Below are positions 8,924 through 17,386 of a stretch of 56,729 bases of DNA, in pieces; the stretch's first letter is position 1; each line of letters opens with the position of its first letter. The stretch is taken from positions 1 to 56,729 of the forward strand of contig JACPNP010000059.1 of assembly GCA_016185365.1 (NCBI GenBank), read 5' to 3'. The notes below the pieces were generated by a model that had not been told where the DNA came from, ran no database searches, and saw only the letters and a list, made by a program, of their open reading frames with translations. The position numbers were made by a program, and so were the translations under genes. The DNA comes from Terriglobales bacterium (lineage in GTDB: Bacteria; Acidobacteriota; Terriglobia; Terriglobales; Acidobacteriaceae).

Positions 8924-9410
8924 CCCACTGCGCCGGAGTGCTTTTCCAGGGAAACAGCATCGGCGTGTTCTCCCGATACTGCCGGTAGACCTGGCCGCAG
9001 AGGTCGATCAGGTCAGCCTCTTCCCACTGGATGGCGAGCAGGATGTACACCGTGGTGGCCATCGCGAAGAGAAGATGCGCGGCGGTCATGGTGGGTGCGC
9101 TCCAGAACACGATCAGCCATCCCAGATAGAGCGGATGCCGGATCACCTTGTACAGCGCCGGAATGCGGAATCCGGGCGGAGTGTATTCCACGCCGCGCAG
9201 ATACAGCCACACCTGGCGCAGTCCGAAGAGATCGAAGTGATTGATCATGAACGTGACCAGGAACACCAGCACCCATCCCAATCCATACAACACGTAGACG
9301 GACGCGCCGTCATCCACCACGTGCTGGAACGGCGCAGCCGGTTCTCGCGCAAGGTCGCGGGCGCGGCCTGCGAGGAGCAGATCGTGGCCGCCAATGTGGA
9401 CCACGCGCAT
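8898..9410 (-). pseudogene. Truncated MddA/NnrU-like methyltransferase
   Basis: The C-terminal ~135 residues match the membrane methyltransferase family of methanethiol S-methyltransferase MddA and NnrU: FMINHFDLFGLRQVWLYLRG, YKVIRHPLYLGW, WSAPTMTAAHLLFA, and the YRQYRENTPMLFP tail. Full-length members have about 250 residues with several N-terminal helices. Here the N-terminal 50 residues are Arg/His-rich and unlike the family, and a hydrophobic block expected before the YVL segment is missing. Family-like fragments (RPFFGMR) appear in another frame just upstream of 9410. The simplest reading is a gene that has lost its 5' half through deletion and frame change. If any product is made it would lack the first membrane helices. 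Confidence 0.6.
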
Positions 9411-9465
9411 ATTGTTATGGCGATGGACCGCATGCCGAAGAAAGGCCGGTAAAACCAGAAATAAC

Positions 9466-9480
9466 AGGCATAAATCCTGC
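9466..9480 (+). promoter_or_regulatory. Possible sigma54 -24/-12 element before the TPR-receiver gene
   Basis: AGGCATAAATCCTGC has GG at 9467-9468 and GC at 9479-9480 with exactly ten bases between, as sigma54 promoters require. Start would be near 9492 and the ATG is at 9509. The -24 box matches TGGCAC at 4 of 6 positions. An overlapping inverted repeat AGGCA-N7-TGCCT and a TACACT hexamer at 9492-9497 are competing explanations. Confidence 0.3.
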
Positions 9481-9508
9481 CTGAATCGGGCTACACTAGG
9501 CCCAGCGC

Positions 9509-10942
9509 ATGTTTTCGTCTGAACGGCAAAAGGGTCTGCGCACTCCGCCGCCCCGGTGTTGTGTGTTCGCCGGAGTCCTGCTGAGTTGCGCCTTTTTTCT
9601 GACCGCTGCGTATCCCAGTGGTCCGCCCCCTAGCCAAGTGGAGGCCTTGGCCCAGGCCTCGGCGCAAAGCCGCGCGGGCGACAACGAAGCCGCCGTCGCA
9701 ACATTGCGGGCCTATCTTGCGGCCACTCCAAGAAACGTGCCGGTCCGGCTCGAGTTGGCACGCTATCTTGGATACACCAAACATTTCGCGGAAGCGCTGG
9801 CGGAGTATCAAGAGATCCTGCGCCAGGAACCGGGGAATCTAACGGCGATGACCGGTGTGGGCAAGGTCCTCTCCTGGCAAGGTGACTACGCCGCGTCCCT
9901 CGCCGCCTATGAGCGCGTCCTCGCACGTTCGCCCTGGTTGTACGACGCCCGCGTAGGCAAGGGATTCACTCTCCTCTGGATGGGCGACAAGCGCGCCGCG
10001 TACACCGTGCTGCATTCCTGCGCCAAAGCCCATCCGGAAGACAAGGAACTGCGGGAGACGGTGGCCGAACTCGAAAAGGAGTTCGGTCCGATCCAAACCG
10101 AAGATCCACCTTCGCCGATCCCGTCGGTCGAATCTCGATCCAATCCTGAAACACCGGTGATCTCAGCCCACGAGCAAGCGAAACCAAACACGCGGCGCTG
10201 GTCGGCCGGGATCAAGACACCGCCTGCTTTGGCGCGGGAGCCGGTATCGAGCTTTCCGGAACCGATCGCCCCGGCCCAGGCGCTTACCGAAGCCCCGCGC
10301 GTTCCATCGTGGATGATCGTGGCGGTCGGGACTCTATTCCTGATCACGGCCACCCTGGCGGTGTCGGTGTGGCGCACGCAGCGGCGCAGGTTTGTACCGG
10401 GAGAGCCGATGCGGGTACCGGAACAGCCTGCCGCGACTGCGAAACCGACGTCCGCATCAGAGAATGCGGACCCGGCAACGCGGCCTCTCGGTGGTCCACT
10501 CATTGCCGATACGTTCTCAGCCCGCGTCCAGAAACCGGATGCACCCGAACCCCAAACCCCACCACCTTTGCGAGTCATGGTGGTGGACCAAAGCCCGGAA
10601 GTACTGGCATTTGAGCAGATGGTGCTGACGAGCGCAGGCTGCGAGATCACCTGTGCCGGCAACGGCGCTGACGCCATGCGGGCCCTGGAAACGTCAACTT
10701 TCGACGCCATCTTGCTGGACGGCCATCTCTCCGGCCATCCTTCCAGGGACGACCTGTTAGGCTGGATACGTCAGCAGCGGCACAAACTTGCAGGCAGGGT
10801 CACGCTGACCTGTGCCGGCTCAGACGCCGAAAAAGACAGACTGGCCGCGATCACAGGGGTCCGGTGCCTGAGGAAACCGATACGAATGGCTGACCTGCTG
10901 GAGCTTGTACGCGGATGGCGAAGCCTGGCGGAAGCGGCCTGA
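9509..10942 (+). CDS. TPR - transmembrane - receiver domain protein
   Basis: 477 residues. A hydrophobic signal/anchor lies at about 18-35. TPR-like repeats fill residues 45-190 (LGYTKHFAEALAEYQEILRQ, VLSWQGDYAASLAAYERVL, LLWMGDKRAAYTV). A proline-rich linker leads to a clear membrane helix at about 266-288 and, after another linker, a response-regulator receiver at about 353-470. The receiver keeps the phosphorylatable Asp in LLDGHLSG, the Thr/Ser and the Lys in LRKPI, but the usual acidic pair reads DQ. If the first segment is cleaved or spans, the TPR part is periplasmic and the receiver cytoplasmic, a rare topology. The TPR part is strikingly similar to the one in the outer-membrane exporter at 17373, so the two are paralogous. 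It may couple export status to signalling. Confidence 0.75.
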   Translation: MFSSERQKGLRTPPPRCCVFAGVLLSCAFFLTAAYPSGPPPSQVEALAQASAQSRAGDNEAAVATLRAYLAATPRNVPVRLELARYLGYTKHFAEALAEYQEILRQEPGNLTAMTGVGKVLSWQGDYAASLAAYERVLARSPWLYDARVGKGFTLLWMGDKRAAYTVLHSCAKAHPEDKELRETVAELEKEFGPIQTEDPPSPIPSVESRSNPETPVISAHEQAKPNTRRWSAGIKTPPALAREPVSSFPEPIAPAQALTEAPRVPSWMIVAVGTLFLITATLAVSVWRTQRRRFVPGEPMRVPEQPAATAKPTSASENADPATRPLGGPLIADTFSARVQKPDAPEPQTPPPLRVMVVDQSPEVLAFEQMVLTSAGCEITCAGNGADAMRALETSTFDAILLDGHLSGHPSRDDLLGWIRQQRHKLAGRVTLTCAGSDAEKDRLAAITGVRCLRKPIRMADLLELVRGWRSLAEAA

Positions 10943-11163
10943 TGGTTGCACTCACCACGCCAATGATTCCGCGTTCGGGAAATGGAACCAGCCGAGTAAA
11001 GATGCCACCAAAGTTACTTCCACAGACTGCCGTGCCGATTCTACACTTGAGGGCAGAAGCGTTTTTTCTTTGTTATAGTTAGCGGCTTGGGGTCGGGAGA
11101 GGATTCCCGGACAGTACCGCTGCGCACCACCGACCTTACGAAAGCAAGGGGCACCAGGGACAC

Positions 11164-13209
11164 GTGTTTTTCCTCGAAGACCTCAGCTCGCTGGCGATCT
11201 GGCTGATCGCGCTGGTGATGTCCCTGAACCTGCTTTTCCTTTTCTTCGTCCTTTATCGGCGCTTGGCCCGGCAGAGATATTTCGCGGAAAAAGATGCTGC
11301 CCGGTCGCGTTACCGCCCCAGCATCGACGACTTTATCTTCCAGGAAACCCCGGTCGAGACGACGGCGGAGGTGCTCAACACCGCGAAATCGCTGCCCGAA
11401 CGTGACGCGGTCTACGAGCTGTTGGTCAAGAACCTCTCGGAAGAGACGGCGCCGCGCATCTCGAAACTGATGTTTGCGCTGGGGTTCGTGGAGCAATGGG
11501 CCAGACAGGCATTCGGCAAAAAACGGGCGAAGGAGTTGATGAAACGCTCACTCGCGGGTGTGCACGAACCGCTGACCAAGGTCCCGCAGACCGGGTTCAC
11601 CACCCTGATCCCGCGGCTGCGCGTGCTGGCCATACCCCGGGCCATCGCCGTGGACAGCCTGGGCAAACTGGCCCCCAAATACGCGCATGTGTTCCTGGCG
11701 GAAGCACTCACCGATCCGGCCACATGGGTGCGTCGTCTCGCAGTGGAAAACATGGGCCGCAACCGTTTTCCCGAAGCCATCCCCATGCTGGTGCACGAGC
11801 TGCGCAAGGCGGTGGAAGAACAGAATGACGTTTCACTCCGCAGCATGAAGGCGGCCCTGGTCTGCTACCGGCTGGAGGACCTGGAGTTCTTCATCCCGTT
11901 CCTCACCCAGGCGAACCGGCGCGCCCGGTTCTTCGTGATCGATACCTTGCGGGAGATCTGCAACAAGGCGTCACGGACGAACCTGCTGACCAAGAATGAT
12001 TTCTCGCCGACGTTGTGCAAAGTGGTGCTGGAAAGCTGCGTGAAGGACGAGTTCGAGGACGTGCGCGCGCGCTGCACGTATGTGATCCGCCACTTTCGCG
12101 ACGAGGCGGCCACAGCGGCGCTGCGCCAGTTGATGAGCGATCCCAATGAATTCGTGCGCATGCACACGGTGCGTGCCTGCGCCAACCGCTACTACGTGGA
12201 CCTGATCCCGGATGTGGTGGCGCGCATGACGGACGTGCGCTGGCGGGTGCGCGAGGCGGCGGTGGTGACCCTGGCGGCGCTGGGTCCCCGAGGCCGGGAA
12301 GAGATGTATCGCTACTTTGCCGATTGCAGCGACCGGTTCGCCTGCGAACAGATCACGGAAGAGTTGCAGCGCAAGGGCCTGATCCCTGATCTGGTGGCCA
12401 ACGTTGCCCAGGGCGGCGGCGTGTCCCTGCTGGCGCAGGCGGTGATCCGCAAGGTCGTTTCCCTGGGAAAGACCTCCTTGTTGCTGGGCCAGATGATGCG
12501 TGTGGAATCCCCGGAAGCGCGCCTGTTCCTGATGGACACGCTCTTCGGTTCGCCGACCGAGGAATACATCACCATCCTGCAGGAGATCAGTTTCAATTCA
12601 TCGGGCAACGTGCAATCGAAGTCGCGGCAATTGCTGCGCCGGTTGGGCGTGCCGACGCTGGATTCCAGCAGCGGCATCGAATTTCCTTCCGGTTCCGGCG
12701 CGAGTCTCCTGGGGCCCACGCCGGGGTCGGCTTCGTCCATCGGGCTTCGTTCGGGTTATACCTCGGGCCCGAGACTGCCCTCTTCCGGCTCAGGAGTGCG
12801 TACCCCGTCATCGTCAGGGGTAAGGACGCCGTCGACTTCAGGCGCTCGGCCGCCATCAAGCTCGGGGACCCGGCCGCCGTCTTCCTCGTCCGGAGCCCGG
12901 CCGCCGTCGTCATCCGGCATGAGGCCGCCGTCGAGTTCGGGGGCGCGTCCGCCTTCTTCTTCCGATGTGCGTCCGCCATCCTCGTCGGGGCAGCGGCCGC
13001 CGTCTTCGTCCGATGTGCGTCCGCCATCCTCGTCAGGGCAACGTCCGCCGTCGTCTTCGGGCCAGCAACCGCCTTCGGCCTCAGGCGCGGACCTTCCGTC
13101 CGTCTCTGACATGCCCACCGAGATACGACCGCCCTCCGCGCCGGAGAAACCAAAATCCGAGGACGAACCGAAAAAAGGACCCGGATCCAATGAAGGAGGC
13201 CAGGACTAA
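11164..13209 (+). CDS. HEAT-repeat membrane protein with Ser/Pro-rich tail
   Basis: 681 residues from a GTG start. One N-terminal membrane helix (about 9-32) is followed by a cytoplasmic-looking region. Helical HEAT-type repeats span about 110-440 (for example DPATWVRRLAVENMGRNRFPEAIPMLVHEL and DVRWRVREAAVVTLAALGPRG). From about 510 the protein becomes Ser/Gly/Pro-rich and contains twelve 8-residue repeats, ending in an acidic/basic tail. It has no catalytic motif. The stop at 13209 directly abuts the glycosyltransferase ATG at 13210, so the two are co-translated. Scaffolding of the synthase complex is the likely role, by position only. The upstream 221-base gap has an AT-rich patch near 11060-11080 but no well-spaced promoter. 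Confidence 0.75.
   Translation: MFFLEDLSSLAIWLIALVMSLNLLFLFFVLYRRLARQRYFAEKDAARSRYRPSIDDFIFQETPVETTAEVLNTAKSLPERDAVYELLVKNLSEETAPRISKLMFALGFVEQWARQAFGKKRAKELMKRSLAGVHEPLTKVPQTGFTTLIPRLRVLAIPRAIAVDSLGKLAPKYAHVFLAEALTDPATWVRRLAVENMGRNRFPEAIPMLVHELRKAVEEQNDVSLRSMKAALVCYRLEDLEFFIPFLTQANRRARFFVIDTLREICNKASRTNLLTKNDFSPTLCKVVLESCVKDEFEDVRARCTYVIRHFRDEAATAALRQLMSDPNEFVRMHTVRACANRYYVDLIPDVVARMTDVRWRVREAAVVTLAALGPRGREEMYRYFADCSDRFACEQITEELQRKGLIPDLVANVAQGGGVSLLAQAVIRKVVSLGKTSLLLGQMMRVESPEARLFLMDTLFGSPTEEYITILQEISFNSSGNVQSKSRQLLRRLGVPTLDSSSGIEFPSGSGASLLGPTPGSASSIGLRSGYTSGPRLPSSGSGVRTPSSSGVRTPSTSGARPPSSSGTRPPSSSSGARPPSSSGMRPPSSSGARPPSSSDVRPPSSSGQRPPSSSDVRPPSSSGQRPPSSSGQQPPSASGADLPSVSDMPTEIRPPSAPEKPKSEDEPKKGPGSNEGGQD
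12793..13083 (+). repeat. Twelve-copy 24-bp tandem repeat encoding (G/D)xRPPSSS
   Basis: Inside the HEAT-repeat gene, twelve in-frame units of 24 bp (one with an extra Ser codon) encode variants of GARPPSSS, DVRPPSSS and GQRPPSSS. Synonymous variation between units shows it is not a very recent expansion, although the DVRPPSSS-GQRPPSSS pair is nearly duplicated. It gives a disordered, positively charged tail. Confidence 0.9.
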
Positions 13210-14634
13210 ATGAACTACGCGCTCCTTCGTATTTTCGATTACTTCAACGCCATCATCATCACGTACTTCGTGTTGGCGAACACCATGTACACGATCCTGA
13301 TGGCGATCTCGCTCTATGCGGTCACCATCCACGCCAAGCTGGCCGCGCGGACGGGCTACGCCGATATCGTGGATTCTCCGGTCACCCCGCCGGTCACGCT
13401 GATCGTGCCGGCCTATAACGAGCAGAACGCCATTGTCTCCACCATCTCCTGCCTGCTGGACCTGAATTATCCGGAGAAAGAGATCATCGTGGTGGATGAC
13501 GGTTCCACGGACGAGACCTCGCGCCGGCTCATCGACCGCTTCCAGATGATGCGCATGGACCTGTTGTACCGCGAGTCGGTGAAGTGCAAGAAGCCGCTGG
13601 CCATGTATCACAATCCGGACATCCCGCAGCTGCTGCTGATCGTGAAGGAGAACGGCGGAAAGTCGGACGCGCTGAACGTGGGCATCAATATGGGCCGCAG
13701 CCCGTACTTCTGCACGGTGGATGCGGATTCGATCATCGAGCGCGACGCCCTTCTGCGATTGATGGCGCCCATCATGCATTCCAACGTGAACGTGGTGGTC
13801 TCCGGCGGCGTGGTGCGCATCGTGAACGGTTGCATGGTGCAGAACGGCCAGGTCACGGACATCCGCCTGCCCAAGACGTGGATCGAGCGCTGCCAGGTGG
13901 TGGAGTACATCCGCACCTTCCTGTTCGGGCGCCCAGGCTGGAATTTCCTGAATGCCAATTTCATCACCTCCGGCGCATTCTGCCTGATGAACCGCGAGCT
14001 GGTGGTGAAGGTCGGCGGCTTCAGCGAGGACACTGTCACAGAAGACATCGACATCATCGCCTCGCTGCATACGTACCTGCGCAAGGTGGGTTGGAACTAC
14101 CGCATGACGTTCACCACCGACCCGGTCTGCTGGACGGAGTGCCCCAAATCGATGGAGATGCTGGGCCGGCAACGCCGGCGCTGGCAGATGGGCCTGATGC
14201 AGACGGTGATGAAACACGACCAACTGATCTTCGATCCCCGCCACCGCTTGCTGGGCATGGTCAGCATGCCGTTCCACGCGTATGTCGAGGCCATCGGCAG
14301 CGTGGTGGAGGCGTCGGGCACGATCATGTTGCCGCTATCCTTCCTTATCGGCGCCATGCCGCTCTCACTCTTCCTGCTGTTGATGGTGCTGGCGGTCGGC
14401 TATGGGACCCTGCTCTCCATGGGTTCGGTACTGCTGGCGGAAGCCACTGTGCGCCGCTATCCCAGCTACCGCGACTTGTTGACCCTGGTGCTGTATGCGC
14501 TGCTGGAAAACTTCGGGTACCGCCAGATCGTCACTTTCTACCGCGCCCAGGGTGTGTTGAGCTATTTCTTCGGCAAGACCAAGTGGGAACTGGTGGAACA
14601 CGAAGGCATGGAGGCCGCGGATGCGCAGGCTTAG
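13210..14634 (+). CDS. Processive family 2 glycosyltransferase (polysaccharide synthase)
   Basis: 474 residues. An N-terminal membrane helix (about 15-40) precedes a GT-A catalytic domain: VTLIVPAYNEQNAIV, VVDDGSTDET, the TVDADS metal-binding aspartates, TVTEDIDI, and GRQRRRWQMG, the Q/RxxRW signature of processive beta-glycan synthases such as PgaC/IcaA, HasA and BcsA. Two to three C-terminal helices (about 355-425) form the translocation channel. It should polymerise a sugar from its nucleotide and push the chain across the inner membrane. No PilZ domain is fused. Its ATG immediately follows the HEAT-protein stop, and its 3' end overlaps the next gene by 14 bases. The polymer made cannot be named from sequence. 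Confidence 0.88.
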   Translation: MNYALLRIFDYFNAIIITYFVLANTMYTILMAISLYAVTIHAKLAARTGYADIVDSPVTPPVTLIVPAYNEQNAIVSTISCLLDLNYPEKEIIVVDDGSTDETSRRLIDRFQMMRMDLLYRESVKCKKPLAMYHNPDIPQLLLIVKENGGKSDALNVGINMGRSPYFCTVDADSIIERDALLRLMAPIMHSNVNVVVSGGVVRIVNGCMVQNGQVTDIRLPKTWIERCQVVEYIRTFLFGRPGWNFLNANFITSGAFCLMNRELVVKVGGFSEDTVTEDIDIIASLHTYLRKVGWNYRMTFTTDPVCWTECPKSMEMLGRQRRRWQMGLMQTVMKHDQLIFDPRHRLLGMVSMPFHAYVEAIGSVVEASGTIMLPLSFLIGAMPLSLFLLLMVLAVGYGTLLSMGSVLLAEATVRRYPSYRDLLTLVLYALLENFGYRQIVTFYRAQGVLSYFFGKTKWELVEHEGMEAADAQA

Positions 14635-17386
14635 CCTGATCCTGACAAACCGGGTCACCCTGGGCCTGATCCTGTTCTTCATCTTGATCGGGGTGTGGGA
14701 GTTCAAGTGGAAGCCCCAGTACCGTCCGCTGTATCAGGACGGCGTGAAGCTCTATCAAGACGCCAGATACCGCGAAGCCCTGGAAGTGATGAACAAGGCG
14801 TATGACATCGCGCCCAACTCCGTGGACGTGATCATGATGCAGGGCTGGATCAACCTGAAACTGAAGCGCTACGAAGAAGCGCGGCTCTATTTCGGTCGTG
14901 TCCTGCGCATCGACCCGCGAGTGGAGGAAGCGCAGCTGGGCCAGGCGTTCGTCACGCTGGAGACCGGCAAAGGTCAGCTTGACTACCGCATCGTGATGAA
15001 GTACCTGGGGAACCGCTTTGGGGACCCGAATGTGGCCATCGTGGCCGCGGGCGCGATGCGCAAAGAAGGCCGCAACCCGGAAGCGGCGGACATCTATTAC
15101 CGGCTACGCGACGATAAGAACTACGGCGAGGCCGCGCGCCTTGCCCTGAGCGATATGCTCGGCCTGGAAGGGTACAACGGCGCTTTTACGTGGGAACTCG
15201 ACAAGGCGGCCAAGCCGGACAACCTTCAGGTGCGCTTCCGCGCCGGTGACGGCTCGATGTGGCGCATGGGCCGCGCGGGCTGGGAGAAATACTACGTGAC
15301 CGGCGTCAACCTGGGTCCCGGCGCGCCGAACTACTATCCCGCCTATCCACCCAAGAGCGTTCCCAGTTATCTGGACTGGATCCAAAAAGCCGAGGGCATG
15401 AACGCGAACACGCTTCGCGTCTACACACTGCTCCCGCCCGCGTTCTATCGCGCGTTCAAGCAACACAGGGACGCAGGCGGAAAGATCAGCCTGTACCAGC
15501 AGATATGGATCGGCGACCCTCCCAACAAAGACCTGTTCGACCGTAAATTCTATGAAGAGACCCAGGCGGAGATCCGCTATGTAGTGGACGCCTTGCACGG
15601 ACACGGCAACGTGCCGCCGAAACACGCGCGCGGCGACGGCCTGTACACCTTCGACCTCTCGGCCAATGTCGGCGCGATCCTGCTGGGGCGCGAGCTGGAG
15701 GCCTCCACCGCCATCCAGACGAACATCATCAACGGCGGCAAGCGCAGTTTTGATGGCAAGTACTTTTCCATCCAGGACGCCAACGCCACCGAAGTATGGT
15801 TCGCCGAGATGCTGGATTACCTGGTGACCTACGAGACGGCCACCTATAACTGGCAGCACCCGGTGGCCATCGTGAACTGGCCGCCCACGGACCCGCTGGA
15901 TCATCCGACCGAAACCCCGAACTTTGACGAAGTGAAGTTCCGTATCCGCCACGGCGAGCAGCTGGAGCTGCCGAAAAATATTGATGATGACAATGACTCC
16001 GTGGCCATCGACGAGGCCAAGTACAAGGTCAAACCGGAACTGGCGGCGGGACTATTCGCGTCGTATCACGTGTATCCGTACTACCCGGATTTCCTGCTGC
16101 TCGATAAGGGCTATCTGAAGGCCCGTGACAGCGAAGGACCGAACCCGATGGCCGGGTATCTCAAGGAATTGAAGGCGCACATCCCGTATCCGCTGCTGAT
16201 CACGGAATACGGCATGCCGAACGCGATCGGCATCTCGCACTTCCATCCGTATGGCTGGCATCACGGCGGACACGGGGAAGCCGAGCAAGCGGACATCGTG
16301 CGCCGGGAATCGCGCGCGGTGAAAGAAGCGGGTTGCGCCGGCGGGATCGTCTTCTCCCTGATCGATGAGTGGTACAAGCACAATTGGTTGACCGTGGACT
16401 TTGAAGACCCCATCGAGCGCGCGACCCTCTGGCTTAACGAACTCGACCCGGAAAAACGCTACGGCATGCTCGGCTGGCGGACTTCGAAATGGGACCTGTT
16501 CGGGGACGGCGCCAAGTGGGCCGGCGAGCCGGTCATTTATCAAGGCGCCGCCAAGGGGGAAGCGTTACAAAGCGTGCAGGCGGCCACGGACGAAGCTTTC
16601 CTCTATCTGCGTCTGAACGGAGCTTGCGTCGGGTGCGGCAAGGACAAGCGCGCCTATGCGGTGGCGCTGAATCCATTGCCCAATCAGGCGGGCGTGCGCA
16701 AGCTGCCCTTCGGCGTCACCATGACGCAGGGGGCCACGTTCTTGCTGTATCTTTCGTCGCCGGATTTCGCGCGGCTGTACATCGCGGAGAACTACAACCC
16801 GTATCAGATCAAGCCCCGCCCCAACCTGCCGAATGAGACCGAGCTGAGTTACAAGCGGGCCTTCGTGGCCAAGCTGGCGGACTCCGGAGACTTTCAGGAA
16901 CAGGTGGTGGAGACGAACCGCCGCCGGTTCGGGCGCGACGGCACGCTGTATCCCGCGCAGCGCTACAGCCGCAGCGTACTTCGCTACGCGGCGACCGAAG
17001 CGGACCGCAAGGATTCTCTCGCTGAGTGGTACACCGATCCCAAGGGGAAATTCACCGTGGTGCGCATCCCCTGGGGCAAATTGATGATCACGGACCCATC
17101 CAGCAAGCGCGTGTTCCAGGTCATCACCACGACCAACGAGTTGCGTTCCACGGCAACCCCGGGGGTGGACATCGCCGTCTTTGAATTACAGGAGAAGGGC
17201 AGTCCGGGACAACTGGGCGCGGTGACGGTGCTGGGCTCGTTCCCCAAAGTGCAGGGCGGAAACATCGCCCAGCCGGTGAGGATCACGTGGAAGACCTGGG
17301 AAAAAGTCGAACCGGCGGAGTACGAGAAGAAAGTGTATGAAGTGATGTCCAAGGAATTCCTGGAGCAAAGCCGTGAACAGAAATAA
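14621..17386 (+). CDS. Membrane-anchored TPR protein with glycosidase-like (clan GH-A) domain
   Basis: 921 residues; ATG with GGAGG 7-8 bases upstream, inside the glycosyltransferase gene. A signal-anchor helix lies at about 9-27. Two or three TPR units follow (about 35-175: YQDARYREALEVMNKAYDIA, YEEARLYFGRVLRIDP). The centre (about 200-600) resembles the TIM barrels of GH2/GH5-type enzymes, with VNWPPTDPLDHPTETP and LLITEYGMPN, where the Glu of TEYG would be the nucleophile, and FSLIDEWYKHNW. A beta-rich C-terminal domain of ~300 residues is unassigned. By analogy with PgaB, BcsZ or PslG, a periplasmic hydrolase trims or edits the nascent polymer. It overlaps both neighbours, so it belongs to one translational unit. 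The acid/base Glu was not located with certainty. Confidence 0.68.
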   Translation: MRRLSLILTNRVTLGLILFFILIGVWEFKWKPQYRPLYQDGVKLYQDARYREALEVMNKAYDIAPNSVDVIMMQGWINLKLKRYEEARLYFGRVLRIDPRVEEAQLGQAFVTLETGKGQLDYRIVMKYLGNRFGDPNVAIVAAGAMRKEGRNPEAADIYYRLRDDKNYGEAARLALSDMLGLEGYNGAFTWELDKAAKPDNLQVRFRAGDGSMWRMGRAGWEKYYVTGVNLGPGAPNYYPAYPPKSVPSYLDWIQKAEGMNANTLRVYTLLPPAFYRAFKQHRDAGGKISLYQQIWIGDPPNKDLFDRKFYEETQAEIRYVVDALHGHGNVPPKHARGDGLYTFDLSANVGAILLGRELEASTAIQTNIINGGKRSFDGKYFSIQDANATEVWFAEMLDYLVTYETATYNWQHPVAIVNWPPTDPLDHPTETPNFDEVKFRIRHGEQLELPKNIDDDNDSVAIDEAKYKVKPELAAGLFASYHVYPYYPDFLLLDKGYLKARDSEGPNPMAGYLKELKAHIPYPLLITEYGMPNAIGISHFHPYGWHHGGHGEAEQADIVRRESRAVKEAGCAGGIVFSLIDEWYKHNWLTVDFEDPIERATLWLNELDPEKRYGMLGWRTSKWDLFGDGAKWAGEPVIYQGAAKGEALQSVQAATDEAFLYLRLNGACVGCGKDKRAYAVALNPLPNQAGVRKLPFGVTMTQGATFLLYLSSPDFARLYIAENYNPYQIKPRPNLPNETELSYKRAFVAKLADSGDFQEQVVETNRRRFGRDGTLYPAQRYSRSVLRYAATEADRKDSLAEWYTDPKGKFTVVRIPWGKLMITDPSSKRVFQVITTTNELRSTATPGVDIAVFELQEKGSPGQLGAVTVLGSFPKVQGGNIAQPVRITWKTWEKVEPAEYEKKVYEVMSKEFLEQSREQK

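Noticed and set aside
11047-11079. Promoter TTGAGG / TATAGT before the HEAT gene
   Set aside because: The spacer is 21 bases, too long for a sigma70-type promoter.
12793-13083. CRISPR-like array
   Set aside because: The 24-bp units are contiguous, in frame and encode a protein repeat; there are no spacers.
13081-14277. Antisense frame opposite the glycosyltransferase
   Set aside because: Shadow of a strongly supported GT2 gene.
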